This document shows positions 7,207 through 15,160 of a DNA stretch of 64,000 nucleotides, piece by piece. This DNA comes from Salinibacterium sp. SWN248 (GTDB taxonomy: Bacteria; Actinomycetota; Actinomycetes; Actinomycetales; Microbacteriaceae): positions 661,912-725,911 of the forward strand of contig NZ_JADYWW010000002.1 of assembly GCF_015864575.1 (NCBI RefSeq), read 5' to 3'. How positions within the stretch are numbered: the stretch's first letter is position 1; each line of letters begins with the position of its first letter. The notes below the pieces were generated by a model. It did not search any database and was not told where the DNA came from. It saw only the letters and a program-made list of their open reading frames with translations. A program made the position numbers and the translations under genes.

Positions 7207-7875
7207 TTAGGGCGCAGCGCCCTGCGTGACGTCGGCCCACAGAATGCCGATGAGCGTCAGCATGATCGCGAGGTCCGCGATCGCCCACCGCAGCACGGGC
7301 TCCCCGCGACGGGTATTCACAATCCACAGCCGCAGGCCTGCAATCGCGACGACAAGACCCGGCACCCACACGATCGCCGACAGGAAGATCAGATGGTTCG
7401 CCCGCTCGGCCGACTCGCGAACCGCAATACCGGCAGTGGTTCCCGCCGTACCCCCGGCGAAGAAACAGAGAACGATAAACGCGAGCCCAGCCGCCACGAA
7501 CAGAACGGCGGCGAGCTGCTGGCGCCAACCGTGCCGACGCTCTTAAGCTTCAAACGGCCTCTCCAGCGGAGGTGCAGGCCTGCGCCACCGCGCAAGAATT
7601 TCGACATTGACGAACGCAATGCCGACCGCCATTACTAGGCTAAACAGAGCAGCGATCCACTCGTAAATCCCGTACACCTCGGGAAGACGGAGCGCTCCCA
7701 AGAAGAGCGCGACAAGCCCTAGAGGACCCAAATAGATGGCTAGGGTCAACTCGGCGATCGGCGAGAACACAATGCCCGGGCCTGCTAGCGAGAATGCCAC
7801 CACGGTCATCACCCCGGCGCCAACAATGTATTTGCACTTCTTCGGTGTGCGCGTGGCATTGTCGATCAGAGTCAT
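7207..7875 (-). pseudogene. Tandem membrane-protein paralog C, split by an in-frame stop
   Basis: From ATG at 7875 (MTLIDNATRTPKK) the frame runs through KYIVGAGV, YLGPLGLVAL and FVNVEIL to a TAA stop at 7543-7545. The same frame, with no insertion or deletion, continues on the other side as RRHGWRQQLAAVLFVAAG and on to the family landmarks VWVPGLVVAIAGL and WAIADLAIML, ending at 7207. Read through, it would be 222 residues, matching intact copies (220-233). A single base change therefore seems to have split it, in the loop between the two halves. A GTG at 7497 could restart translation of the second half, so two half-proteins are also possible. Confidence 0.72.
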
Positions 7876-7907
7876 TAGTTGATCATGGGGCACACGGCCG
7901 CACCCCA

Positions 7908-7928
7908 CCAGCCCGCGAATGAGGGTGG
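7908..7928. repeat. 21-bp repeat, copy 1
   Basis: A 21-bp sequence beginning CCAGCCCGCGAATG, just upstream of paralog C. It is identical to the copy at 8682-8702 just upstream of paralog D. Here the inverted partner is only partly present downstream (CGCGGG). Confidence 0.8.
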
Positions 7929-7974
7929 CTCATGTCGCGCCGCGGGTAGCTCGTGACGGCTTGAGCGGTTTCTC

Positions 7975-8649
7975 CTATCCGAGGTGCGAGACTCCAGCCG
8001 ACCCGAGCAACAGCGTCGCCAAAAGTGCGAGCTGGAGAAGGGCGTCGGCAAGCGCCCAAGACAGACTGCCCCTCCCTCGGACCTCGTTCAGCACCCACAG
8101 CACAAGACCGCCGAGCGCTGCGGCGAGCCCCACCAACCAGACAGCGAACAAGAACGGTGCCAGGTAAGGTCCGGCATCGGGTTGGGCTGTTCCCGGGCCA
8201 GAGCTCAGAGCCAGGTATCCCGTCACTACACACAGCACGATGAACACAAACCCCGCGACGACAAACAAGACTGCCGCGGCTACTCGACCCAACACGGTGT
8301 CACCGGCACGCCGGTCGGCGACTCGCACCCCGCTGCGCAGGTGGGCAATCCAGCCGAAGACAACAACAACATTGAGCAGTGCGGTGCCCACGGATAGCGG
8401 GATAACAATGGCGAGACCCAGCACAGAAGGTAACGCGGCGTTCCAGAGGACGAAGACGATCGGAAGCGCGAGCGTGGAAAACGTAATGACACCGAGAGGG
8501 CCCAGCACAAAGAAGATGGCTATGCCAAAGAACACAACGAATTCGTCGCCGGCGGGCGAGCTGAGATAGGCACCGGAGAGCATGACCGCAGTGGCACCCA
8601 CGTAAGCGAATAACGCCGCGTACTTATCAGTGCCAGCGCCGAGGATCAT
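7975..8649 (-). CDS. Tandem membrane-protein paralog D
   Basis: 224 residues from ATG at 8649 (MILGAGTDKYA); GTG at 8667 is an alternative. The frame is open up to 8847, but that part covers the repeat and hairpin region and looks non-coding. Family landmarks: FFVLGPLGVITF, TALLNVVVVF, a polar loop, VLFVVAGFVFIVLCV, FAVWLVGLAAALGGLVLW and WALADALLQLALL. The most diverged of the full-length copies. Family unrecognised. Confidence 0.72.
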   Translation of the reverse strand: MILGAGTDKYAALFAYVGATAVMLSGAYLSSPAGDEFVVFFGIAIFFVLGPLGVITFSTLALPIVFVLWNAALPSVLGLAIVIPLSVGTALLNVVVVFGWIAHLRSGVRVADRRAGDTVLGRVAAAVLFVVAGFVFIVLCVVTGYLALSSGPGTAQPDAGPYLAPFLFAVWLVGLAAALGGLVLWVLNEVRGRGSLSWALADALLQLALLATLLLGSAGVSHLG

Positions 8650-8680
8650 CTGTCGAGCATGCGTCACTTTGCGCGCTCTC

Positions 8681-8737
8681 GCCAGCCCGCGAATGAGGGT
8701 GGGTCGCGGGCTGGCGGGCTGGCGGGCTGGCGGGCTG
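8681..8737. repeat. Hairpin with 21-bp repeat copy 2 and tandem octamers
   Basis: GCCAGCCCGCGA (8681-8692) and TCGCGGGCTGGC (8704-8715) form a perfect 12-bp inverted repeat with an 11-nt loop; the left part is the second copy of the 21-bp repeat. The right arm runs into a tandem array of GGGCTGGC: three full copies (8708-8731) plus six bases. It lies 32 bp before the paralog D start codon. It could be a structured leader, a protein-binding site or an expanding repeat. Confidence 0.75.
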
Positions 8738-8929
8738 AAGCGTTCGCGGTATTGACCCGCGGTCGGGGTCAGCCGCTTCACCGCTTTGCGCAGGAAACGT
8801 GGGGCAAGGAACACCTGTCGGCCGTCGCAACCGGCCGAGTCGCCCACCCCTTCTGGGGTTGTCCCCGCCTGACACTAGGCTGCGAGAATTGAGTGATGCT
8901 CGCGCGGGGGTGCGAGTCGAGGGGAATTG

Positions 8930-9769
8930 ATGAAGCAAGCTGGACCACGGGATTGGTCGCCACCCGAAAATAGCAACTATCGTCCGGCAGATAACTACCG
9001 TTACCCGTCGAATCAATCGACGACCACTTTCGCCCCGCGGAAGTTGGTGCGCAACTGGCCCGGACGGCTCTCGCTACTCCTCGGCATCACCGCTGCCGGG
9101 CTGGCCCTATTCCCGATCGCTTCAGCGGGAGCAGGGAACGGGTACATTGCGTCCACGGTCGGAATCACCGCGATCGGCTACGGCTTCTACGCCCTCAGGC
9201 TTCGCTACTACCGGGAGGCTACCGCCCGGCTAAGTCCGATCATTGGCATCCTTCTGGGAGCTTTCGGAACGCTGCTCATGGCCGCGCTCGTGGCCAGCTT
9301 CTACTTCAACAGTGCCGCGCTCAACTCCCCCATTACATTTCAGGTCGCGCAAACAGAATTCACGTTTGATTCGGAAGGCTTAGCCCTGTCGACGCCCGCC
9401 GAAAGCGCGGCTACGGACGGGACCGGCCAGACCACCGAAATCATTACGCCAGCGCCAGTCGCCGCGCCTGCGTCATTCGCGTCCGCCGCCGAAGAACGGA
9501 TGGCTCTGATTCAACATCTCGGCACCGTGCAGTTCGTGCTGAAGCAGATCGCGCCGCAGAGCAAGCCCGCCAGCCTCAGCCTTGCCACCCCCGGCGGCAC
9601 CCTCTCGACACCGGACGGGCACGCGCTCACGATCTTGCCCGAAGGCACCGTGGTCAACTATGCGCCCTCGGCAGATGGCTCCAACTACGTCATGACGCTT
9701 ACTGGGGCAACCTTTGGCAGCATGGTGCAGCTCGACACCGCCGTCGGCCAGATCGTGGCACTGAACTAG
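8930..9769 (+). CDS. Membrane-anchored protein with extracytoplasmic C-terminal domain, function unknown
   Basis: 279 residues from ATG at 8930; GAGGGG lies 5 nt upstream. The N-terminal 45 residues are polar, Pro/Tyr/Asn-rich and cytosolic. Membrane segments lie at about 50-66, 72-90 and 103-126. The rest (about 150 residues) begins ITFQVAQTEFTFD, passes a Thr/Ala/Pro-rich stretch and ends in a region rich in Gly and Thr (PEGTVVNYAPSADGSNYV). It resembles small actinobacterial membrane proteins with a DUF4190-like core, but I cannot name it. Confidence 0.75.
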   Translation: MKQAGPRDWSPPENSNYRPADNYRYPSNQSTTTFAPRKLVRNWPGRLSLLLGITAAGLALFPIASAGAGNGYIASTVGITAIGYGFYALRLRYYREATARLSPIIGILLGAFGTLLMAALVASFYFNSAALNSPITFQVAQTEFTFDSEGLALSTPAESAATDGTGQTTEIITPAPVAAPASFASAAEERMALIQHLGTVQFVLKQIAPQSKPASLSLATPGGTLSTPDGHALTILPEGTVVNYAPSADGSNYVMTLTGATFGSMVQLDTAVGQIVALN

Positions 9770-10063
9770 CTTTCCTGCCGGAGCGAACGGCAGCCGAACG
9801 TCGCTGCTCATCTGCGCGGAAAACATGCAATTTCGGCATATTCTGCCCAGAAACACAGGGGGTAGACAAACTTTTCTGGAAATTTCTCAAAAATAACGGA
9901 ACGGTAACTAGACAGCGTTATGTTTCCGTTATACATTCATAGAGCAGAAGTTGTTTGCTGTGGCAGCTACTGCGGAATGTGATTGCAGGACACTCTTGGT
10001 GCAAAGGGAGAGGGTCGGTTTCATGCCTCTGAAACCGGCCCTCGAACTATTTAACGGGTGATG
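9770..10063. other. AT-rich intergenic region with two inverted repeats
   Basis: 294 bp without a credible ORF and visibly richer in A/T than its neighbours. ATAACGGAA (9893-9901) pairs with TTCCGTTAT (9924-9932), with inner arms TAAC (9905-9908) and GTTA (9917-9920). A second strong stem lies at 10012-10041. The stretch between could be an untranslated RNA or a long promoter region. Confidence 0.5.
10012..10041 (-). terminator. Stem-loop downstream of paralog E
   Basis: GGGTCGGTTTC (10012-10022) pairs with GAAACCGGCCC (10031-10041): 11 bp including one G-T pair, 8-nt loop. It starts 22 nt past the stop of the minus-strand gene ending at 10064. No clear U run follows, only CTCCCTTT on the minus strand, so it could equally be the 3' hairpin of a plus-strand RNA. 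Confidence 0.45.
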
Positions 10064-10402
10064 TTAGAAAGCCCAGAGCCACACGGTCGCGACAAGTGAA
10101 ACCATCACGGCGAAGTCGACAATCGCCCACGGCAGCAACGTTCTTTTCCCCTTGGCTCGAATAATCCAGATCGCCAACCCCGCCAGCGCCACCAACAGCC
10201 CTAGCCACCATGCTGCGCTAGCGACGTGCAACGACTCAACGTTCCAGGCCACCGGAACCACCGCGGGCACCCCAATCGCCATGGTGGCCGCAGTGCCCGC
10301 CAGAGCGCTCAGCACCACAAATCCACATCCGGCGAAGACGAACAGCAGAATGCCAAGCACCTCATGTCGTTCATTCAGCGGGCTTGGCGTGCGAATGGTC
10401 AT
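10064..10402 (-). CDS. Membrane-protein paralog E, second half only
   Basis: 112 residues from ATG at 10402 (MTIRTPSPLNERHE). It matches only the C-terminal half of the tandem family: LLFVFAGCGFVVLSALAG, WWLGLLVALAGLAIWIIR, WAIVDFAVMVSLVATV. The N-terminal half with the LGPLGL landmark is absent. The frame stays open upstream to 10567, but that sequence is Arg-rich and overlaps the divergent MepB gene. It may be a naturally short member or a remnant. Separated from the other copies by the gene at 8930. Confidence 0.62.
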   Translation of the reverse strand: MTIRTPSPLNERHEVLGILLFVFAGCGFVVLSALAGTAATMAIGVPAVVPVAWNVESLHVASAAWWLGLLVALAGLAIWIIRAKGKRTLLPWAIVDFAVMVSLVATVWLWAF

Positions 10403-10500
10403 TCCTTGAGTATTACCCAGAACGCATAGCGCTACCAGCACGCGCCGCACGCGATCCCCCTCGCTTCGGCCTACGCTGGCACGACCGCCGAATCGAACGG

Positions 10501-10962
10501 ATGACCGTGACCACTGCCCCGCTGCATCCGGATGTCGCCCACGCCATCCACAGCCTCGGTGACGCACTGCCCGAGCACGATCAACTCGTGGTCGAGCCCG
10601 ACAACGCCGAATACGGCGCCGTCACCACGCTTCCTGCTGCAACCCGGTTTCGGGTCGCAAAACTCACCCCCACCAAGCCCGGCTTCTTCGTCACGGTCTG
10701 GCGGCGAGACACTGACGGCACTACGCAACCATTCCCCAGCGACGATGGCACGCAGCACCTCGTTGTCGTCACCCGCGACAGAAACGGCTTCGGCGCCTTC
10801 GTCTTTCCGCTCAGCGTACTGATCGCCCGCGGTATCGTCTCGGTCGACGGCCACGGCGGCAGGCGCGGATTTCGCGTGTACCCGCCCTCGGCAGATACCC
10901 GCAATCGCCAAGCACAGAGCACCCAGCGCTGGCAGTGCGAGCACTTTCACCCGCTCAACTAA
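10501..10962 (+). CDS. MepB family protein
   Basis: 153 residues. The family signature is clear: FRVAKLTPTKPGFFVTVWRR in the middle, PFPSDDGTQHLVVV, FGAFVFPLSVLIARGI, then RRGFRVYPPSADTRNRQAQ near the end. MepB was named from the staphylococcal mepRAB multidrug locus, and its biochemical role is unknown. No efflux pump or MarR regulator is adjacent here. The start is ATG at 10501; the upstream in-frame extension overlaps paralog E and is not family-like. Confidence 0.85.
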   Translation: MTVTTAPLHPDVAHAIHSLGDALPEHDQLVVEPDNAEYGAVTTLPAATRFRVAKLTPTKPGFFVTVWRRDTDGTTQPFPSDDGTQHLVVVTRDRNGFGAFVFPLSVLIARGIVSVDGHGGRRGFRVYPPSADTRNRQAQSTQRWQCEHFHPLN

Positions 10963-11030
10963 CTCCGAAAATTCCGGATGCGACGACCGCGCCGATTGCA
11001 GTGAACCAGCCCCGCTAGCCGCCCCGCGAT

Positions 11031-11927
11031 CTACTCCGCGTCGCTCTCGCGAGTGCGTGCAGAGCCGTCTTCGATCTTGAGCTGCTGAATGGGGAAGGGA
11101 ATCTCAATCTGCGCGTCGCCGAGCGCCTTCTTGATCGCCTCAAGCACCTGATCCTGTGCCTCGAGAGCCTCCCGGCGATTCGGCGGGTTGATCCAGAACC
11201 GCACCTCAAGGTTCACGCTGAAGTCACCGAGCGACGTCACCAAAACGGTCGGGGCAGGGTCGTCGATGATGCCGGGCAAGGCGGCGATGGCGTCGACGAT
11301 CGCGGTACGAGCATCCGCAATGCTGTCGTCATAGCCGATGCCGACCGCCACACTCAGCCGCCGCTTGGCGAAGGCCGTGTTGACGACAACGCGCTCGGTA
11401 TAGAGCTGACTATTCGGGATCACAACCACCCGATTGTCGTAGGTGCGCACGCGCGTGGCTCGCACCTGAATGTCAATAACTTCACCCTCGTGATCGCTCG
11501 ACACAATCTGATCGCCGATACGGAACGGGCGCGTGAACAGGATCAGGATGCCCGACAGTAGATTCTGAAAAATGTCACGGAACGCGAACCCAATCACCAC
11601 ACCGCTCACCCCAAGGGTGCCGAAGAGCGACGCCGGCGTGATCGTCGGAAAAATGATCGTCAACGCCACCAGCAGCCCGAACGCGAGAATCGACCATGCG
11701 ACCAACCGGCTCAGCACGACCTGCAAGCCGCGCGGCTGCCCTGCTCGCCGCGCCGCCGAGCGCACGAGCTTCGCTACCAACCACGAAATTGCCCAGAAGA
11801 GCACAAAGGCCAGCACGCCGAGAATGACGTTGGGCAACGCCAAGAAAAGGCTGGTGAAAATGCCCTGCACCCGGTCGAGCACATCGCCGAAGTCGGCCGT
11901 TTCGAGCTGAACTGTGAAAGCAGTCAT
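11031..11927 (-). CDS. Small-conductance mechanosensitive channel (MscS family)
   Basis: 298 residues. Hydrophobic segments lie at about 30-52, 75-95 and 100-130. The last is the pore helix region (FGTLGVSGVVIGFAFRD), followed by the beta domain signature RPFRIGDQI and the motif VVIPNSQLYTERVVV. The C-terminus is polar and ends in Arg/Glu. It releases osmolytes upon hypo-osmotic shock. Monocistronic, convergent with nothing close. Confidence 0.94.
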   Translation of the reverse strand: MTAFTVQLETADFGDVLDRVQGIFTSLFLALPNVILGVLAFVLFWAISWLVAKLVRSAARRAGQPRGLQVVLSRLVAWSILAFGLLVALTIIFPTITPASLFGTLGVSGVVIGFAFRDIFQNLLSGILILFTRPFRIGDQIVSSDHEGEVIDIQVRATRVRTYDNRVVVIPNSQLYTERVVVNTAFAKRRLSVAVGIGYDDSIADARTAIVDAIAALPGIIDDPAPTVLVTSLGDFSVNLEVRFWINPPNRREALEAQDQVLEAIKKALGDAQIEIPFPIQQLKIEDGSARTRESDAE

Positions 11928-12027
11928 AGCCGGTCACCCCTCTCGCGCATCACCACCATCGGCAACGCAACCTGTGAGGCGCGATTCTACGCCAGCTCTT
12001 TTCACGTACGAAACGTAGAGTTGAGCC

Positions 12028-13467
12028 GTGAGCGGAAACCAGAATCAGCCCTCCGTCGTGTGGTTGCGAAACGACCTACGACTAGCCGACAACCCAGCCC
12101 TGACGGCGGCCGCGAGTGAAGGCCGACCACTCGTGGTTGTGTACATTCACGACGAAACTGGCGACGGCATCCGCCCGCTGGGTGCGGCAAGCAAGTGGTG
12201 GCTGCATCACAGCCTCACTGCTCTGGATGCCGCCCTGCAGAATCTGGGCGGCCAACTGACCCTTCGTCATGGCCCTGCCGCGCAGGTGATGCCGGCGCTC
12301 GTGGACGAGCTCGGCGCCGCCTCGGTGCACTGGAACCGTCGCTACACGGCGGCCCGCGATATCGACGCCGGCCTCAAAACGAGTCTGCGCGAGCAGGGGC
12401 TCGCGGTCGAAAGCCATCAGGGCAATCTGTTGAACGAGCCGTGGCATATCCGCAATGGGCAGGGCGAGCCGTACAAGGTTTTCACCCCGTATTGGCGTGC
12501 GGCACAAGATCGTCCGGTGCGGGATGCGCTGCCGGCGCCGACCGCAGCCGAGCTGAGCTGGCCTGCCGACTCCCCCGCGAGCGACGACCTCGCCGAGTGG
12601 TCGCTGCTGCCGACGCGCCCCGACTGGGCCGACGGTTTGCGCGAGACGTGGACTCCCGGTGAGGCGGGCGCGCTCGATCGCCTCGAAAGCTTCGTGGCCG
12701 ACCGGCTTGCCGACTACCACCGCCGTGACGAGCCCTCCGTGGATGCCACGAGTGGCCTCAGCCCGCACCTGCGGTTTGGTGAGATCAGTTCAGCGCAGAT
12801 CTGGCACCGGTTGCGCGGCTCAGGCTCAGGCTCGGGCTCGGCCGGCATCCCCACCGCGGCCCGCAAGAACGTCGCCAAGTTCCTGAGCGAGATCGGCTGG
12901 CGCGAATTCTCCACCGCTTTGCTCTTCGACAACCCGCGCCTCGCCACCGACAGCTATCGCCCGGCCTACAACGCGTTCCCCTGGGGATACACGGTCGACG
13001 AACTCGGCGCCGTCGACGAACCTGCGGGAGTCAGCGAAGTCGAGGCGTGGCGTCGCGGCCGCACCGGCATCCCCCTCGTCGACGCCGGGATGCGCGAACT
13101 TTGGCACACCGGCACGATGCACAACCGCGTGCGCATGGTCGTCGCAAGCTTCCTCATCAAGAACCTGCTCATCGACTGGCGAGCCGGCGAACAGTGGTTC
13201 TGGGACACCCTCGTCGACGCCGACGAGGCCAGCAACCCCGCCAACTGGCAATGGGTCGCGGGATCCGGGGCGGATGCTGCCCCCTACTTCCGTGTGTTCA
13301 ACCCGGTGTTGCAGCAGAAAAAGTTCGACCCCACGGGCGCCTATGTCTCGTACTGGATTCCCGAACTCGGCACCGATGCGTATCCCGAACCGATCGTGGA
13401 TCTCGCCGAAACCCGCCGCGAAGCCCTCGAGGCGTACACGGCCGTAAAGGCCGCGGCGGCAGAATAG
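12028..13467 (+). CDS. phrB: Deoxyribodipyrimidine photo-lyase
   Basis: Light-driven repair of cyclobutane pyrimidine dimers using FADH- and an antenna chromophore. 479 residues: the N-terminal antenna domain begins VVWLRNDLRLADNPAL. The FAD-binding C-terminal domain includes LSPHLRFGEIS, IGWREFS, TGIPLVDAGMRELWHTGTMH, RMVVASFLIKNL and WQWVAGSGADAAPYFR. A Gly/Ser repeat (GSGSGSGS, around residue 268) interrupts a loop. The start is GTG at 12028, six nt after TAGAGT, so it is probably leaderless. Monocistronic. Confidence 0.95.
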   Translation: MSGNQNQPSVVWLRNDLRLADNPALTAAASEGRPLVVVYIHDETGDGIRPLGAASKWWLHHSLTALDAALQNLGGQLTLRHGPAAQVMPALVDELGAASVHWNRRYTAARDIDAGLKTSLREQGLAVESHQGNLLNEPWHIRNGQGEPYKVFTPYWRAAQDRPVRDALPAPTAAELSWPADSPASDDLAEWSLLPTRPDWADGLRETWTPGEAGALDRLESFVADRLADYHRRDEPSVDATSGLSPHLRFGEISSAQIWHRLRGSGSGSGSAGIPTAARKNVAKFLSEIGWREFSTALLFDNPRLATDSYRPAYNAFPWGYTVDELGAVDEPAGVSEVEAWRRGRTGIPLVDAGMRELWHTGTMHNRVRMVVASFLIKNLLIDWRAGEQWFWDTLVDADEASNPANWQWVAGSGADAAPYFRVFNPVLQQKKFDPTGAYVSYWIPELGTDAYPEPIVDLAETRREALEAYTAVKAAAAE

Positions 13468-13722
13468 CCCACTGGATGCACCACCCGGCACTTCGCCAGA
13501 GTTCGCTCAGTTGACTGCCAGCTTGCGCTAACAGCCCCGGAAACATGCGGATCTGAGGGCGAGAGTCGCCCGCATCCGCGTGCCCGATTGCTCCAATTTC
13601 GCACTTCGCGAAATGACCCCCAAACCGGTCACAGCCTCGCTCCGGAGTACTCATTGCGGCTCGGGAAAGCCTCGAGACGCAGGGCCTCCACGGAGACCAC
13701 AAACGTAAGAAGGAGTTCAGTA
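13468..13722. other. Long leader of the secreted protein with two stem-loops
   Basis: 255 bp between phrB and the secreted-protein gene. The first stem pairs GCGGAT/ATCCGC (13547-13552 with 13574-13579) around GGGCGA/TCGCCC (13557-13562 with 13566-13571). The second pairs ATTTCGC (13596-13602) with GCGAAAT (13608-13614). The first may be the phrB terminator, although no T run follows. The second may be in the leader of the next gene. I do not see the conserved core of the c-di-AMP riboswitch that precedes some actinobacterial secreted-protein genes. Confidence 0.4.
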
Positions 13723-14265
13723 ATGAGCGCATTTACGAAGAAGACCACGATCGGCGCCACCGCTACCGCAGTAGCCCTGATCGCTGTTGGAGCCGCTGCT
13801 CCCGCCATGGCAGCAACCGGCGACAGCTACACCTCGACGAAGTCATACTCTTACTCATCCCCCAAGCAGATCGACATCCCCGTCGTCGTAGCGCCCCAAG
13901 TTGGCGACGTTGACCTCCTCGGTGGCGACGTACTCGGCGGAGGCATCCTCAACGGTGACCTCCTCAACGGAAACGCTGTTGCGTCCGGCAACGAGGTCAA
14001 CGCACCCGTAGCTTCGGGCAACGACACCGCCGTCGGCAACGTGAGCGACTCCGCGAACGTGTCTGATGTAGCCAACGACGCCAACGTCTCTGGCGTCGTC
14101 GACAACGCGACTCAGGTGACCGACGTTGTGGACAACGCAACTGACGTAGTCACCGACGTGACCGACATCGTAGACGTTGACGACATCCTCAACGACGTTG
14201 TCGACGCAGACGACATCATCGGTGACATCACCGGTGACCTCGGCTTGAACGGCATCTTCAACTAA
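13723..14265 (+). CDS. Secreted Asn/Asp/Val-rich low-complexity protein
   Basis: 180 residues from ATG at 13723, with AAGGAG 8 nt upstream. It has a Sec signal peptide (basic TKK, hydrophobic core to about 27, APAMA-A cleavage). The mature part begins with a Ser/Tyr-rich patch, then Gly/Asp/Leu/Asn repeats such as LLGGDVLGGG and LLNGN. It continues with about 110 residues in which V, N and D alternate (VSDVANDANVSGVVDNATQV). It has no cysteine and is strongly acidic. No named family recognised; it might be a surface or calcium-binding structural protein. A strong terminator follows. Confidence 0.82.
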   Translation: MSAFTKKTTIGATATAVALIAVGAAAPAMAATGDSYTSTKSYSYSSPKQIDIPVVVAPQVGDVDLLGGDVLGGGILNGDLLNGNAVASGNEVNAPVASGNDTAVGNVSDSANVSDVANDANVSGVVDNATQVTDVVDNATDVVTDVTDIVDVDDILNDVVDADDIIGDITGDLGLNGIFN

Positions 14266-14276
14266 CTTTCTTCACC

Positions 14277-14321
14277 CGCTTGCCCTCGCCTGATGTTCTC
14301 CGGGCGGGGGCAAGCGTCTTT
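14277..14321 (+). terminator. Rho-independent terminator after the secreted protein
   Basis: CGCTTGCCC (14277-14285) pairs with GGGCAAGCG (14308-14316), with further inner CGCC/GGCG pairing, followed by TCTTT. It lies 12 bp past the stop. Confidence 0.8.
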
Positions 14322-14341
14322 GACTACGTCTGGCCGTACTT
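14322..14341 (+). promoter_or_regulatory. Candidate MntR operator in its own promoter
   Basis: GACTACGTCTGGCCGTACTT agrees at 16 of 20 positions with the perfect palindrome upstream of the metal ABC operon. It overlaps the -35 side of a promoter whose -10 is TAGACT (14355-14360), six nt before the ATG. It suggests autoregulation. Confidence 0.6.
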
Positions 14342-14366
14342 CAATCTTCGGCTTTAGACTGGGCGC

Positions 14367-15113
14367 ATGTCGGTTACAGAGCTCTCGGTCAGCACCCAGA
14401 ACTATTTGAAGGCTGTGTGGAGTCTTTCCGAATGGTCAGATGCCCCCGTCACAGCAACGGTGATCGCCGAGCGCACCGGCTACACGCTGTCGAGCGTCTC
14501 GGATGCCGTGCGTCGCCTCACCGATCAAGGCTTTCTGGATCATGCCCGCTACGGGTCCATTGCACTCACCGACGTGGGTCGCGCGCACGCCGTGGCGATG
14601 GTTCGCCGCCACCGCCTCATCGAATCGTTTCTCGTCAGCGTGCTCGGCTACACCTGGGATCAAGTGCACGACGAAGCCGAAAACCTTGAGCACGCCGTCT
14701 CTGACTTCATGGTCGAACGCATCGATGAGTTTCTCGAACACCCCACCCGTGACCCGCACGGCGATCCCATCCCCAGCGCCGACGGCGTGATTACGATCCC
14801 GGATGCCGTGCAGCTCACCCGCGTCGCCCCCGGCAGCACCGTCGTCGTCGAACGCATCTCCGACGACGACCCCGAGCTACTCAAGTTCTTCGAAGAGCGC
14901 GGCATCGGATTCGAAGCGACCCTCAACGTGAACGCCGGGGCACCGTATTCGGATGCGCTCGAGGTGGTTGTGCTGAGCGGCGTCGACGGCGAAACCAGTG
15001 GGGCGAGCGGCGAAGCGAGCAACGACGGCGGGCGCCAATCCGCTGTGCCGATTAGCCTCGGCCGGAGCGCGACCGACGCACTCTACGTATCGGGCGGCAC
15101 CCTCGCCGAATGA
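14367..15113 (+). CDS. mntR: DtxR/MntR-family metal-dependent transcriptional regulator
   Basis: 248 residues in three parts. A winged helix at 5-70 (TQNYLKAVWSLSE, then AERTGYTLSSVSDAVRRLTDQG). A metal-binding and dimerisation domain at about 71-145 (RRHRLIESFL, DEAENLEHAVSD, HPTRDPHGDPIP). A C-terminal FeoA/SH3-like domain from about 150. Members of this family repress metal uptake when Mn or Fe is bound. The neighbouring importer has Mn-type ligands, which favours manganese. ATG lies 6 nt after TAGACT, so it is probably leaderless. The operator candidate at 14322-14341 supports self-control. Confidence 0.88.
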   Translation: MSVTELSVSTQNYLKAVWSLSEWSDAPVTATVIAERTGYTLSSVSDAVRRLTDQGFLDHARYGSIALTDVGRAHAVAMVRRHRLIESFLVSVLGYTWDQVHDEAENLEHAVSDFMVERIDEFLEHPTRDPHGDPIPSADGVITIPDAVQLTRVAPGSTVVVERISDDDPELLKFFEERGIGFEATLNVNAGAPYSDALEVVVLSGVDGETSGASGEASNDGGRQSAVPISLGRSATDALYVSGGTLAE

Positions 15114-15160
15114 CCTGAGGCGCACCGCGCGGGTTCGGTGTGCAGGCGGTGTCTTTGCGC

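Noticed and set aside
8708..8737. Tandem octamers as a CRISPR array
   Set aside because: Units are 8 bp with no spacers and no cas genes nearby; simple tandem repeat.
13468..13722. c-di-AMP (ydaO-type) riboswitch before the secreted protein
   Set aside because: Position would fit, but the conserved internal sequences of that class are not visible.
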